DNA from: CAXXOK01 sp963664595
GTDB lineage: Bacteria > Bacillota > Clostridia > Christensenellales > Aristaeellaceae
Assembly: GCA_963664595.2 (NCBI GenBank)
Contig: CAXXOK010000010.1
Coordinates: 1,240,001-1,304,000 of the forward strand
Direction: 5' to 3'
DNA: 64,000 nt
The notes under the pieces are model-generated. The model was not told where the DNA came from. It was given only the letters and a program-made list of their open reading frames with translations, and ran no database searches. The position numbers and the translations under genes are program-made. Positions 50,413 to 58,811 of the stretch are shown here, one piece after another (positions within the stretch are counted from its first letter, which is position 1; the number at the start of each line of letters is the position of its first letter).

Positions 50413-50416
50413 CATG

Positions 50417-50445
50417 TTGCATCGCCCTATAAATCGTGCTACAAT
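50417..50445 (+). promoter_or_regulatory. Promoter of purC
   Basis: TTGCAT (50417-50422), 17 bases, TACAAT (50440-50445), about 45 bases before the start codon and just beyond the IS repeat. Confidence 0.65.
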
Positions 50446-50488
50446 GTGTAAACAATTCAGCGCGCTTTGATGGCGAAAGGATGGGCGT

Positions 50489-51235
50489 ATGGGCATTACA
50501 AAGGTAATCGCGGAAGGCAAAGGCAAACGGATTTATGCCACCGATAACCCGGATGAAGCCGTCGTCTATTACAAGGATGAAGCCATCGCGTTCCGCGGGC
50601 TTAAAATCGGCCGTATCATCGGCAAGGGCGAGATCAACAATCTTCTTTGCGAATATATTTTTACGCTCCTTCAGCAAAAAGGAGTGCCTAACCATTTTCT
50701 GCGCCGCCTTAACGACCGCAGCATGCTTGTGCTGCGCGTGGATATTATCCCCGTGGTCATCAAGGTACGCAACATTGTGGCCGGCAGCCTGGCACAGCGC
50801 ATCGGATATCCGGAAGGCACACATCTGAAAAACACCGTCGTTGAGTATTGCCTGAAAGACCAGAATCTGGATGATCCGCTGGTAAACCAGACCCATATCA
50901 CCGCCATGGGAATCGCTACCCTTCAGGAACTGCATAAAATGGAAGAAATTGCTCTCAAGGTCAACGCTATTCTTACCGATATTCTCAGTGACATCAACAT
51001 AGAATTGATCGATTTCAAGCTTGAATTCGGCCGGTTCCATGGGGATGTTTTGCTTTCTGATGAAATATCTCCCGACACCTGCCGTTTTTGGGATGCCAGC
51101 ACGCACGAGCCGCTGGATATCGACCGCTTCCGCCGCGACCTGGGCGACGTTGAGGGTGCCTACCGCGAGGTGCTCCACCGCATGACAGGTTACGTATTAA
51201 AGAACAACGAGGAGAACCCCAACCATGTTCAATGA
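50489..51235 (+). CDS. purC: SAICAR synthetase (phosphoribosylaminoimidazole-succinocarboxamide synthase)
   Basis: A 248-residue purine-pathway enzyme that joins CAIR and aspartate with ATP. EGKGKRIYATDNPDEAVVYY is the N-terminal ATP site, IIGKGEINNLLCEYIFTLLQ and VRNIVAGSLAQRIG are family motifs, and IDFKLEFGRF carries conserved acidic residues. The ATG is preceded by AAAGG. The gene overlaps the following nucleotide-sugar gene by 11 bases, an unusual partner for a purine gene. Confidence 0.94.
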   Translation: MGITKVIAEGKGKRIYATDNPDEAVVYYKDEAIAFRGLKIGRIIGKGEINNLLCEYIFTLLQQKGVPNHFLRRLNDRSMLVLRVDIIPVVIKVRNIVAGSLAQRIGYPEGTHLKNTVVEYCLKDQNLDDPLVNQTHITAMGIATLQELHKMEEIALKVNAILTDILSDINIELIDFKLEFGRFHGDVLLSDEISPDTCRFWDASTHEPLDIDRFRRDLGDVEGAYREVLHRMTGYVLKNNEENPNHVQ

Positions 51236-52244
51236 CAAAACCCTTTTGATCACCGGGGGAACCGGCTCATTTGGCACCGCCACCCTTGAAATGTTTGCCA
51301 AGACCGATATCCGTGAGATCCGCATCTTCAGCCGCGACGAAAAAAAACAGGACGATATGCGGCACACCTATCAGAATCCCAAAATCAAATTCTATATCGG
51401 GGATGTGCGGGATAAAAACTCCGTGCGATCCGCCCTGCACGGGGTGGACTATGTGTTCCACGCCGCGGCGCTCAAACAGGTGCCCTCCTGCGAATTTTTC
51501 CCGATGGAAGCCGTGCAGACCAACGTGCTGGGCACCAACAATGTGCTGGACGCCTGCATTGACGCGGGTGTGAAAAAGGTTATCTGCCTTTCCACCGACA
51601 AGGCGGCCTATCCCGTCAACGCCATGGGCACCTCCAAGGCCATGATGGAAAAGGTGTTCGTCGCCAAGTCCCGCACGGTACCGGCAGACCATACCCTGAT
51701 CTGCGGTACGCGCTACGGCAATGTGATGTGCTCCCGCGGTTCGGTCATTCCGCTGTTCATCCACCAGATCAAGCAAGGGCTGCCCATCACCATCACCGAT
51801 CCGGCCATGACCCGTTTCATCATGTCCCTGGAGGAGGCTGTGGAGCTGGTGCTTTATGCCTTCCGTCACGCGCAGACAGGTGACATTCTGGTGCGCAAAG
51901 CCCCTGCCTGCACCATCGGCGTGCTGGCCGACGCGGTGAAGCGCATTTTCAGCCGGGAAGATCATCCCGTGCAGATCATCGGCATCCGCCATGGTGAAAA
52001 GGTGTATGAAACCCTGCTCACCAACGAGGAATGCACACAGGCGATCGATATGGGCGATTATTACCGTGTGCCCTCGGATACCCGCGATTTGAATTACGAC
52101 CAGTATTTTGTCAAAGGCAGCACCCAGCGCAACATTTTGACGGAATTCAACTCCTCCAATACCACGCTGCTCACCGTGGAACAGGTGATGGAGAAGCTGC
52201 TCCAGCTCAGCTATATTCAAAACGAGCTGGCGGACTGGGCATAA
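51225..52244 (+). CDS. UDP-N-acetylglucosamine 4,6-dehydratase/5-epimerase (CapE/FnlA type)
   Basis: A 339-residue short-chain dehydrogenase-type protein. LLITGGTGSFGTATLEMF is the NADP loop, RIFSRDEKKQDDMRHTY and AAALKQVPSCEFFPMEAVQT match the CapE/FnlA group closely, and the catalytic motif is STDKAAYPVNAMGTSKAMME, with Met in place of the usual Tyr as in this group. It starts the route from UDP-GlcNAc to UDP-N-acetyl-L-fucosamine-type sugars for surface glycans. The later enzymes of that route are not in the window. It is translated from a start inside purC and ends at a terminator. Confidence 0.88.
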   Translation: MFNDKTLLITGGTGSFGTATLEMFAKTDIREIRIFSRDEKKQDDMRHTYQNPKIKFYIGDVRDKNSVRSALHGVDYVFHAAALKQVPSCEFFPMEAVQTNVLGTNNVLDACIDAGVKKVICLSTDKAAYPVNAMGTSKAMMEKVFVAKSRTVPADHTLICGTRYGNVMCSRGSVIPLFIHQIKQGLPITITDPAMTRFIMSLEEAVELVLYAFRHAQTGDILVRKAPACTIGVLADAVKRIFSREDHPVQIIGIRHGEKVYETLLTNEECTQAIDMGDYYRVPSDTRDLNYDQYFVKGSTQRNILTEFNSSNTTLLTVEQVMEKLLQLSYIQNELADWA

Positions 52245-52282
52245 AAACAATTTCAAGCCACGGTTTCCGTCGTCCATTTACA

Positions 52283-52308
52283 GCGCATGATCTATCATGT
52301 GCTTTTTT
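52283..52308 (+). terminator. Terminator of the purC unit
   Basis: An 8-bp stem (52283-52290 with 52295-52302, one G-T pair) is followed by six T residues. Confidence 0.8.
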
Positions 52309-52502
52309 ACATGCTGCTGCGCTTCTTTCCCCCATCCTTTTGTATTCCTGCTGTATTTTTGCAATTTCGCGTGATAATTTTTATTTCGAAAGAGGAATAA
52401 AAGGGGATATTGCGGAATATAAGAATGTGGGTTAGATTTCAGTTTTTCAATAGATTTCCTCAATATCAGATACCACTGAAACCCAACGGAAGGAGAACGA
52501 CC

Positions 52503-53978
52503 ATGGATAACTCTCAAGACCTTCGACAAATTCAAGGCCTGCGCAACGACCTGAACAAAGGTGATGAAAAGCGAGCCAAGGCGCAGCGCGATGCGGGAAA
52601 ACTGACAGCGCGCGAACGGATCGAAAAAATCGCTGACGTCGGCAGCTTCGTAGAGCTGTATGCATTTGTCAGTGCACAGGAGGAAGCCGCGGGCGTAGTT
52701 ACCGGATATGCGACGGTACAACAGCGCCCCGTTTACTTGTTTGCACAGGATTTCACCGTTCACGGCGGGGCCATCGGCAAGCTGCAGGCACAGAAAATCA
52801 ACAAGCTACTGGATATGGCGCTGAAAACCGGCGCGCCCGTGCTGATGCTGTGCGACAGCGCAGGCGTTCGCATTGATGAAGGCGCGGAAGCGATGAACGC
52901 TTACGCCGAAATCTACCGCAATATGGCCCGTCTCAGCGGCGTGTGCCCCATGATCTCGGTCATCCTTGGCCCCTGCATCGGCGGTGCGGCATTGCTGGCG
53001 CAGCTGTCGGACATCAGCATTATGGCCAAGGATGTCGGCCAGCTGATGATGTTCGGCCCGCAGGTGCTCTCGGCCATGAACGGCATTGATGTGGACGCCG
53101 CCAAGGTTGGCGGTGCGGACATGATGGCCGCTCAGGGCGGATGCTCTCTGGTCGCCAAGAACGAGGATGAGGCCATTGCCCAGGCCCTGGCCCTGCTCAG
53201 CCTGCTGCCCGGCTCCAACGCCGAGGACGCGGACCTTGTGGACGGCGACGATTACAACCGTCTGCTCTCCGCCGTGGATCCCGCAATGCCCGCCGCGCTG
53301 CTTGGGGAAGTGCTGGATGCCGGTACGATGATCGAGCTGATGGCCGCTTATGAACCCGGTATGATCACCGCAATGGGCCGCATCGCGGGCCGTTCCGTGG
53401 GTGTTGTCGCAACAGCCGCCGAAACGCTTACCGCAGGCGCGCTGCAAAAAGCCGCCCGCTTCGTCCATTTCATGGATTGCTTCAACCTGCCGGTTGTCAG
53501 CTTCCTCAACACACGCGGCGTGAAGGTGGACAGTCTGCAAACCCAGAGCTGGCTGATGAATGCACAAAGCCAACTTCTGTATGCGTATTCCACGGCTACA
53601 GTGCCCAAGCTTGCGGTCATCACGGGCGACGCCATCGGGCAGGCCTATATCGCTATGGGCGGCAAAGCCGCTTCGGATATCACCTACGCATGGCCGGGCG
53701 CCGTGATCAGCGCGCTTACGCCGGAAGCCGCCGTGGCCGTGCTGTATGCCGACGAGGTAGCGGCCGATACGGACAACACCCCCGAGGCTTCCCGCGCCAA
53801 GTTTGCCAAAGCGTATATTGCGAGCACGGCAAGCGCTGTGATCGCCGCCAAAGCCGGGCTGCTGGACGATATCATTGATCCTGCCGAAACGCGCAAAATG
53901 CTTGCCTCCGCATTGGAGATGCTCGCGTCCAAGCGCGATTTCAACCCCGCGAAAAAGCATGGCAACATGCCCATGTAA
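52503..53978 (+). CDS. Acyl-CoA carboxyltransferase (MmdA/PccB/12S type)
   Basis: A 491-residue protein of the biotin-dependent acyl-CoA carboxyltransferase family. The N-terminal crotonase-like half has KLTARERIEKIADVGSFVEL, QDFTVHGGAIGKLQAQKI and MLCDSAGVRIDEG. The C-terminal half has VVSFLNTRGVKVDS and GGKAASDITYAWPGAVISAL. It moves a carboxyl group between biotin and an acyl-CoA such as propionyl- or methylmalonyl-CoA. ATG 52503 follows GGAAGGAG. It opens an operon that also has a pyruvate-type carboxyltransferase and the sodium-pump subunits. Confidence 0.9.
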   Translation: MDNSQDLRQIQGLRNDLNKGDEKRAKAQRDAGKLTARERIEKIADVGSFVELYAFVSAQEEAAGVVTGYATVQQRPVYLFAQDFTVHGGAIGKLQAQKINKLLDMALKTGAPVLMLCDSAGVRIDEGAEAMNAYAEIYRNMARLSGVCPMISVILGPCIGGAALLAQLSDISIMAKDVGQLMMFGPQVLSAMNGIDVDAAKVGGADMMAAQGGCSLVAKNEDEAIAQALALLSLLPGSNAEDADLVDGDDYNRLLSAVDPAMPAALLGEVLDAGTMIELMAAYEPGMITAMGRIAGRSVGVVATAAETLTAGALQKAARFVHFMDCFNLPVVSFLNTRGVKVDSLQTQSWLMNAQSQLLYAYSTATVPKLAVITGDAIGQAYIAMGGKAASDITYAWPGAVISALTPEAAVAVLYADEVAADTDNTPEASRAKFAKAYIASTASAVIAAKAGLLDDIIDPAETRKMLASALEMLASKRDFNPAKKHGNMPM

Positions 53979-53999
53979 CGACACGAAAGGAAGGGTATC

Positions 54000-54356
54000 A
54001 TGGATAAACTGACATTCGGCCTTTCTGTCGGCGCCGTTGGTATTCTGGTTGTTTTTTCGGGATTGGTACTCCTGATCCTGTTCCTGAAGTTGTTCGAGGT
54101 GCTGTTCAGCGACCGCAGGAAAAAGCTTCCCGAAACCAAAGCCGAGGCAGCCACGCAGGCCCCGACCATCGTTTTACCGGCACAGCCCGCGCCTTCCGAC
54201 GGGATCACCCCCGAGGTGATCGCCGCCATTACCGCTGCCATCTCCGCCGTTTGGCAGGAGAACACGGGGTTCGTCGTGCGCAGGGTACGCCGTATCCATA
54301 ACGCTCCCGCCTGGAACCGTGCAGGCCGGGACGACCAGATTTACAGCCGGTTATAA
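54000..54356 (+). CDS. Sodium-pumping decarboxylase gamma subunit (OadG family)
   Basis: A 118-residue small subunit with one membrane span near the N-terminus (about 7-30: LSVGAVGILVVFSGLVLLIL) and a hydrophilic C-terminal tail. The OadG family anchors the carboxyltransferase to the beta subunit. SDGITPEVIAAITAAISAVW and RRVRRIHNAPAWNRAGR are typical of the clostridial form. It follows the carboxyltransferase by 21 bases, with GAAAGGAAGGG as ribosome site. Confidence 0.85.
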   Translation: MDKLTFGLSVGAVGILVVFSGLVLLILFLKLFEVLFSDRRKKLPETKAEAATQAPTIVLPAQPAPSDGITPEVIAAITAAISAVWQENTGFVVRRVRRIHNAPAWNRAGRDDQIYSRL

Positions 54357-54390
54357 ACCCATCAACATCAAACTAAGGAGGACGAACGTA

Positions 54391-54780
54391 ATGCGTCAAT
54401 TCAATATCACCGTTAATGGAGTTTCCTATCAGGTCGCCGTGGAGGAGACCGGCGCAGCCTCTCCTGCCGCCGCTCCCGTTGTTTCCGCCCCCACCCCCGC
54501 AGCTGCTCCCGCTGCAGCCCCGGCAGCCGCTCCCAAACCGGCAGCCGCTCCCGCAGCCGTTGTGGAAGGCGCCAAGGTAACCGCGCCGATGCCCGGCACA
54601 ATTTTGGATGTAAAATGCACTGTCGGCGCCACCGTGAAAAAAGGCGACGTGCTGCTGATTCTGGAAGCCATGAAAATGGAAAATGAGATCGTATCACCTT
54701 CCGACGGCACCGTGAAACAAGTCCCCGTGGAAAAAGGCGCGTCCGTTTCCAGCGGTGATGTGCTGGTTGTCATCGGCTGA
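54391..54780 (+). CDS. Biotin carboxyl carrier protein
   Basis: A 129-residue carrier. Residues 1-20 form a short leader domain, 21-60 a flexible Ala/Pro linker, and 61-129 the biotinyl domain. Lys95 in LEAMKMENEI is the biotinylation site. It shuttles carboxyl groups between the carboxyltransferases and the membrane decarboxylase. The ATG follows AAGGAGG, and the frame open from 54319 is upstream readthrough. One carrier serves both carboxyltransferases of the operon. Confidence 0.95.
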   Translation: MRQFNITVNGVSYQVAVEETGAASPAAAPVVSAPTPAAAPAAAPAAAPKPAAAPAAVVEGAKVTAPMPGTILDVKCTVGATVKKGDVLLILEAMKMENEIVSPSDGTVKQVPVEKGASVSSGDVLVVIG

Positions 54781-54825
54781 TCCCTCGCTCCCGACACAAA
54801 TATATAAAGGAGTTGATGGATCTTC

Positions 54826-56064
54826 ATGGAAAACTTTGATATCGGCGCAAGCTTACGAAATCTATATGAAACCTCAGGGATCACGACGCTGATCGGTTCA
54901 CCGCTCAATCTTGTGATGATCGTAATCGCCTGTTTGTTGATTTATCTTGCCATCGTCAAAAAGTACGAGCCGCTGCTGCTGCTGCCAATCGCGTTTGGCA
55001 TGCTTTTGGCCAACCTGCCGCTGACCGGCCTGATGGATCATCCGATCTTTGAGTACTTTGCCGAGTCCACGCATGCGGGCAAAGAGGGCACGCGGGTTAT
55101 TATGGAAGACGGCACCGTGATGTACCAGTACATCCAACAAACCGGCGGTCTTTTGTACTATCTGTATCAGGGCGTCAAGCTGGGCATCTATCCCCCGCTG
55201 ATCTTCCTGGGTGTCGGCGCAATGACCGATTTCGGCCCGCTGCTGGCCAACCCCAAGAGCCTGCTGCTGGGCGCAGCCGCACAGCTGGGCATCTTCATCA
55301 CGTTTATCGGCGCCTATCTGCTGGGCTTCACGCCCGCTGAAAGCGCCTCCATCGGCATCATCGGCGGCGCGGACGGCCCCACCGCTATCTACCTGACCGG
55401 CAAGCTGGCCCCGCACCTGCTGGGCCCCATCGCCGTAGCCGCCTACAGCTACATGGCGCTTGTGCCGGTCATTCAGCCGCCCATCATGCGCGCGCTGACC
55501 ACCAAGAAAGAGCGCGAAATCGTCATGGAGCAGCTTCGCCCCGTGTCCAAGCGAGAAAAGATCATCTTCCCGATTGCCGTCACCATCATCGTTTCGCTGC
55601 TGCTGCCTTCGGCCGCACCGCTGATCGGTATGCTGATGCTGGGGAACCTCTTCCGCGAAAGCGGCGTGGTAGACCGCCTCAACAAAGCCGCGCAGAACGA
55701 GCTGAACAATATCGTGGTCATCTTCCTGGGCGTTACCGTTGGCGCAACCGCCAACGCGCAAACCTTCCTGCAATGGACGACGATCAAGATCATTGTGCTG
55801 GGCGTAATCGCGTTTGGCTTCGGCACAGCCGGCGGCGTACTGCTGGCCAAGCTGATGAACAAGATTTCGGGCGGAAAAATCAATCCGCTGATTGGTTCCG
55901 CCGGGGTTTCCGCCGTGCCGATGGCTGCGCGCGTAAGCCAGGTGGAAGGCCGCAAAGCCAATCCCAGCAATTTCCTGCTGATGCACGCCATGGGCCCCAA
56001 CGTAGCCGGCGTTATCGGCTCTGCCATTGCGGCGGGCATCCTGCTGAGCATGTTCGGCGCGTAA
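54826..56064 (+). CDS. oadB: Sodium-translocating decarboxylase beta subunit (OadB/MmdB/GcdB family)
   Basis: A 412-residue membrane protein with about nine to eleven spans. GIIGGADGPTAIYLTGKLAP is the signature containing the key Asp of sodium transport, and GAAAQLGIFITFIGAYLLGF, SYMALVPVIQPPIM and NFLLMHAMGPNVAGVIGSAI are also diagnostic. It decarboxylates carboxybiotin and pumps sodium outward. The N-terminal region (about 70-115) has the periplasmic loop common in the clostridial form. The start has AAGGAG. Confidence 0.93.
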   Translation: MENFDIGASLRNLYETSGITTLIGSPLNLVMIVIACLLIYLAIVKKYEPLLLLPIAFGMLLANLPLTGLMDHPIFEYFAESTHAGKEGTRVIMEDGTVMYQYIQQTGGLLYYLYQGVKLGIYPPLIFLGVGAMTDFGPLLANPKSLLLGAAAQLGIFITFIGAYLLGFTPAESASIGIIGGADGPTAIYLTGKLAPHLLGPIAVAAYSYMALVPVIQPPIMRALTTKKEREIVMEQLRPVSKREKIIFPIAVTIIVSLLLPSAAPLIGMLMLGNLFRESGVVDRLNKAAQNELNNIVVIFLGVTVGATANAQTFLQWTTIKIIVLGVIAFGFGTAGGVLLAKLMNKISGGKINPLIGSAGVSAVPMAARVSQVEGRKANPSNFLLMHAMGPNVAGVIGSAIAAGILLSMFGA

Positions 56065-56089
56065 TCGCATTCTGAAAGGAGCTATGACA

Positions 56090-57490
56090 ATGGGTAAAGT
56101 CGGAATTACCGATACCATTCTGCGCGACGCGCACCAAAGCCAGGCCGCGACGCGTATGACCATCAAACAAATGGAGCCCGCCTTTGAGCGTTTGGATAAA
56201 ATTGGTTACTTTTCATTGGAGTGCTGGGGCGGCGCAACCTTTGACAGCTGCCTGCGCTTTTTAAACGAGGATCCCTGGGAGCGTCTGCGCACGATGCGCA
56301 AAGGCATGCCCAACACAAAGCTGCAGATGCTGCTTCGCGGCCAGAACATCTTGGGCTACAAGCACTATTCGGACGACGTGGTGGACTATTTCGTAAAGAA
56401 GGCCATTGAAAACGGCATCGATATCATCCGCTGCTTCGACGCGCTCAACGATCTGCGCAACATGGAAACCGCCGTGAAAGCCACCAAAAAGTACGGCGGC
56501 ACCGCGGAAGTAGCCATGAGCTATACCGTATCTCCCGTGCATACGGAGGATTACTTTGTAAAGCTTGCAGCGGGTATTGCCGAAATGGGCGCAGACATGA
56601 TCTGCATCAAGGATATGGCCAACCTGCTGCTCCCCTACGACGCTTATAAGCTGGTCAAGCGTCTGAAAGCCGAAACTGCCCTGCCGATTGTGTTGCATAC
56701 GCATGATACCACCGGCACAGGCGCGATGACGCTCCTGAAGGCCGTGGAAGCCGGTGTGGATGTAATCGACACCGCTCTTTCGCCCCTTGGCGGCGGCACC
56801 GCGCAGCCCACGACCGAAGCGCAGGTTGCCACCTACCGCGGCACCGAATACGATACCGGACTGGATCTGGAAAAGCTGATTGATCTTGCCGGATACTTCC
56901 GCGGTGTGGCGCAGGAGCTGACCAAAGCGGGCTTCCGCGATCCGGCCCGCGTGCTGGCCACCGACGCCAACACCCTGCTGTATCAGGTGCCGGGCGGTAT
57001 GCTGTCCAACCTGATCAACCAGCTGAAGCAGGCCAACGCCATGGACAAGTACTACACTGTGTTGGCGGAAATTCCGCGTGTGCGCAAGGACTTTGGCTAT
57101 CCGCCGCTGGTTACGCCCACCAGCCAGATCGTGGGCACGCAGGCCGTAATGAACGTGCTCTCCGGCGAAGCCTACAAGATGAACCCCAAGGAATCGCAGG
57201 CGTTGCTGCGCGGCGAATACGGCCGTCTGCCCGCTCCCGTAAACGAGGAAGTACGCAAGAAGGTTATCGGGGATGCGGAAGTGATCACACACCGTCCCGC
57301 CGATGATATCCCGCCAGAACTGGATAAGTACCGCGAAGAAATCCGCGAGTATTACCAGCAGGAAGAGGATGTGCTCAGCTACGCGCTGTTCCCGCCGGTT
57401 GCCATCAAGTACTTCCAGTACCGCCAGGCAAAGCAGCTGGGTGTGGATTCCACCATGCTGGACAAAGCGGACAAAGTAATGCCCGTGTAA
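56090..57490 (+). CDS. Pyruvate/oxaloacetate carboxyltransferase (OadA/PycB/5S type, without biotin domain)
   Basis: A 466-residue carboxyltransferase of the HMGL/PycB family. GITDTILRDAHQSQAATRMT has the metal Asp, CIKDMANLL the carbamylated lysine region and IVLHTHDTTGTGAM the two metal histidines. It moves carboxyl groups between oxaloacetate/pyruvate and biotin. It ends before the C-terminal biotinyl domain found in full OadA, so it needs the separate carrier at 54391. The start is ATG 56090, eight bases after AAAGGAG. ATG 56084 is only two bases away and unlikely. A terminator follows. Confidence 0.93.
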   Translation: MGKVGITDTILRDAHQSQAATRMTIKQMEPAFERLDKIGYFSLECWGGATFDSCLRFLNEDPWERLRTMRKGMPNTKLQMLLRGQNILGYKHYSDDVVDYFVKKAIENGIDIIRCFDALNDLRNMETAVKATKKYGGTAEVAMSYTVSPVHTEDYFVKLAAGIAEMGADMICIKDMANLLLPYDAYKLVKRLKAETALPIVLHTHDTTGTGAMTLLKAVEAGVDVIDTALSPLGGGTAQPTTEAQVATYRGTEYDTGLDLEKLIDLAGYFRGVAQELTKAGFRDPARVLATDANTLLYQVPGGMLSNLINQLKQANAMDKYYTVLAEIPRVRKDFGYPPLVTPTSQIVGTQAVMNVLSGEAYKMNPKESQALLRGEYGRLPAPVNEEVRKKVIGDAEVITHRPADDIPPELDKYREEIREYYQQEEDVLSYALFPPVAIKYFQYRQAKQLGVDSTMLDKADKVMPV

Positions 57491-57508
57491 CACAAGCTAC
57501 AATCATTG

Positions 57509-57537
57509 CCCCGCCGCGATTGCGGCGGGGTTTGTTT
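57509..57537 (+). terminator. Terminator of the decarboxylase operon
   Basis: A 9-bp GC stem (57509-57517 with 57522-57530) with a four-base loop, then TTTGTTT. Confidence 0.88.
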
Positions 57538-57960
57538 CAATCCTTTTCGAGTGATTGCAGTGCTGTGCCGCGGCATTTAGCGACCTGCTGCAGGTTCTCG
57601 CCATGCGGGCGGTCCTCCTGAAGGAGCTCTATCCCGCCCTTTGAAACATGGAGCGGGATGCCCTGCTTTTCCATCTTCCGGATTCCTGCCGCTGCCCTAT
57701 AGGCAAAGGCTGTTTCGCCCATATCACCTTGAACGGAGATACGCCGGTGTCTTCGGTATATCTGTACATGAACGAGCAACCGGTACTCTGCGTATCTCCA
57801 CCGGAAACCCCTCCGCTGTGCTCAATGTGCATACCGTTCCCGGCTGCCGCAGGCGCAGCCTTGTCTCTTCGCTGGTACAATATTCCCAAACATAAGCCAA
57901 ATCCTGCGGTATCTGCACTGTGGAACTCCAGGCGATGGATATGGGCGCAGCCATATGTCA
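57537..57960 (-). pseudogene. Possible decayed gene with frame changes
   Basis: No intact gene is convincing in 57538-58129. On the minus strand, plausible protein segments continue from one frame to another: AAPISIAWSSTVQIPQDLAY in the 57724-57954 frame, then YRYTEDTGVS in another, then GDMGETAFAYRAAAGIRKME in a third that ends at 57537. The joins would need two frameshifts. I do not recognise the family. A decayed gene is a guess based on composition. The rest of the gap (57961-58046) shows nothing. Confidence 0.25.
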
Positions 57961-58046
57961 ATTACCGGGTTTCAAAGCCGGACAATCGCAACATATTTCT
58001 ATGGAGTATCGTTTTAACTCGCTGAACGACAGTACAGCCGCATTCC

Positions 58047-58074
58047 CTTGAAATTTTCGCAAAATGTAGTATGC
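58047..58074 (+). promoter_or_regulatory. Promoter of the metallopeptidase gene
   Basis: TTGAAA (58047-58052), 16 bases, TATGCT (58069-58074), about 55 bases before the start codon. Confidence 0.55.
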
Positions 58075-58129
58075 TGTGTAGTGTGTTCAACCCGCAGGCA
58101 TAGGCCTGCCACGCACGGGAGGTTATTGT

Positions 58130-58810
58130 ATGTACTTTTATGATTGGACGATCATTCTCATGCTGCCCGGCCTTTTGCTGGGCATGTGGGCGCAGTTCAA
58201 GGTGAAAAGCGCCTACGCCAAATATGCCAAAATCCGCACCAGCCGGGGTGTAACCGCCGAGGAAGTCAGCCGGGACATCCTGAGCAAAGGGGCCAACATG
58301 CCCGTTTCCGTGGAGCCGATTCAGGGAAATCTGACAGATAATTTCGATCCGAAAAGCAATACGCTGCATCTGTCGGAGGGCGTATACGGTTCCTCCTCCA
58401 TCGCCGCCGTGGGTATCGCGGCGCACGAGTGCGGCCACGCGCTGCAGCAATCCGATGGATACGGACCGCTAATGATGCGCAACGCCATCGTGCCGGTGGT
58501 AAAAATCGGTTCCAATTTGTATTTCCCGATCTTCCTCATCGGCCTGCTGGCAAGTTGGGAACCGCTGCTGTATGCCGGGATTATCTGTTTTGCCGCTACG
58601 CTGGTGTTCTCCCTGATCACGCTGCCCGTAGAGTTCAATGCCAGCAGCCGCGCGCTCAAGGTGCTCCAGAGCGGCAGCTACATGACCGACGAAGAGGTGG
58701 CCGGTGTTCGCGCCGTGCTCACCGCCGCAGCACTGACCTATGTCGCCGCCGCCATTTCCAGTTTACTGCAGCTCTTGCGCCTGCTGCTGATCGCAAACAG
58801 AAGAAAATAG
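58130..58810 (+). CDS. Membrane zinc metallopeptidase (Zn_peptidase_2 family)
   Basis: A 226-residue protein. Membrane segment 1 is at about 6-23. The zinc site HECGH is at 99-103 (AVGIAAHECGHALQQ), with SNTLHLSEGVYGSSS just before it, and a further membrane pair at about 127-165 and one at the C-terminus. This layout matches the family of neutral zinc metallopeptidases of Gram-positive bacteria (YugP-like). The substrate is unknown. The following gene starts one base after its stop. Confidence 0.92.
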   Translation: MYFYDWTIILMLPGLLLGMWAQFKVKSAYAKYAKIRTSRGVTAEEVSRDILSKGANMPVSVEPIQGNLTDNFDPKSNTLHLSEGVYGSSSIAAVGIAAHECGHALQQSDGYGPLMMRNAIVPVVKIGSNLYFPIFLIGLLASWEPLLYAGIICFAATLVFSLITLPVEFNASSRALKVLQSGSYMTDEEVAGVRAVLTAAALTYVAAAISSLLQLLRLLLIANRRK

Positions 58811-58811
58811 C

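Noticed and set aside
54470..54560. Repetitive GC-rich DNA that could be taken for a tandem repeat or CRISPR-like array
   Set aside because: It codes for the Ala/Pro linker of the biotin carrier. Units are irregular and have no spacers. No CRISPR array or cas gene is seen anywhere in the window.
52806..57493. Several 390-420-codon antisense frames over the decarboxylase operon
   Set aside because: All mirror well-recognised genes and have His/Gln/Arg-rich composition.
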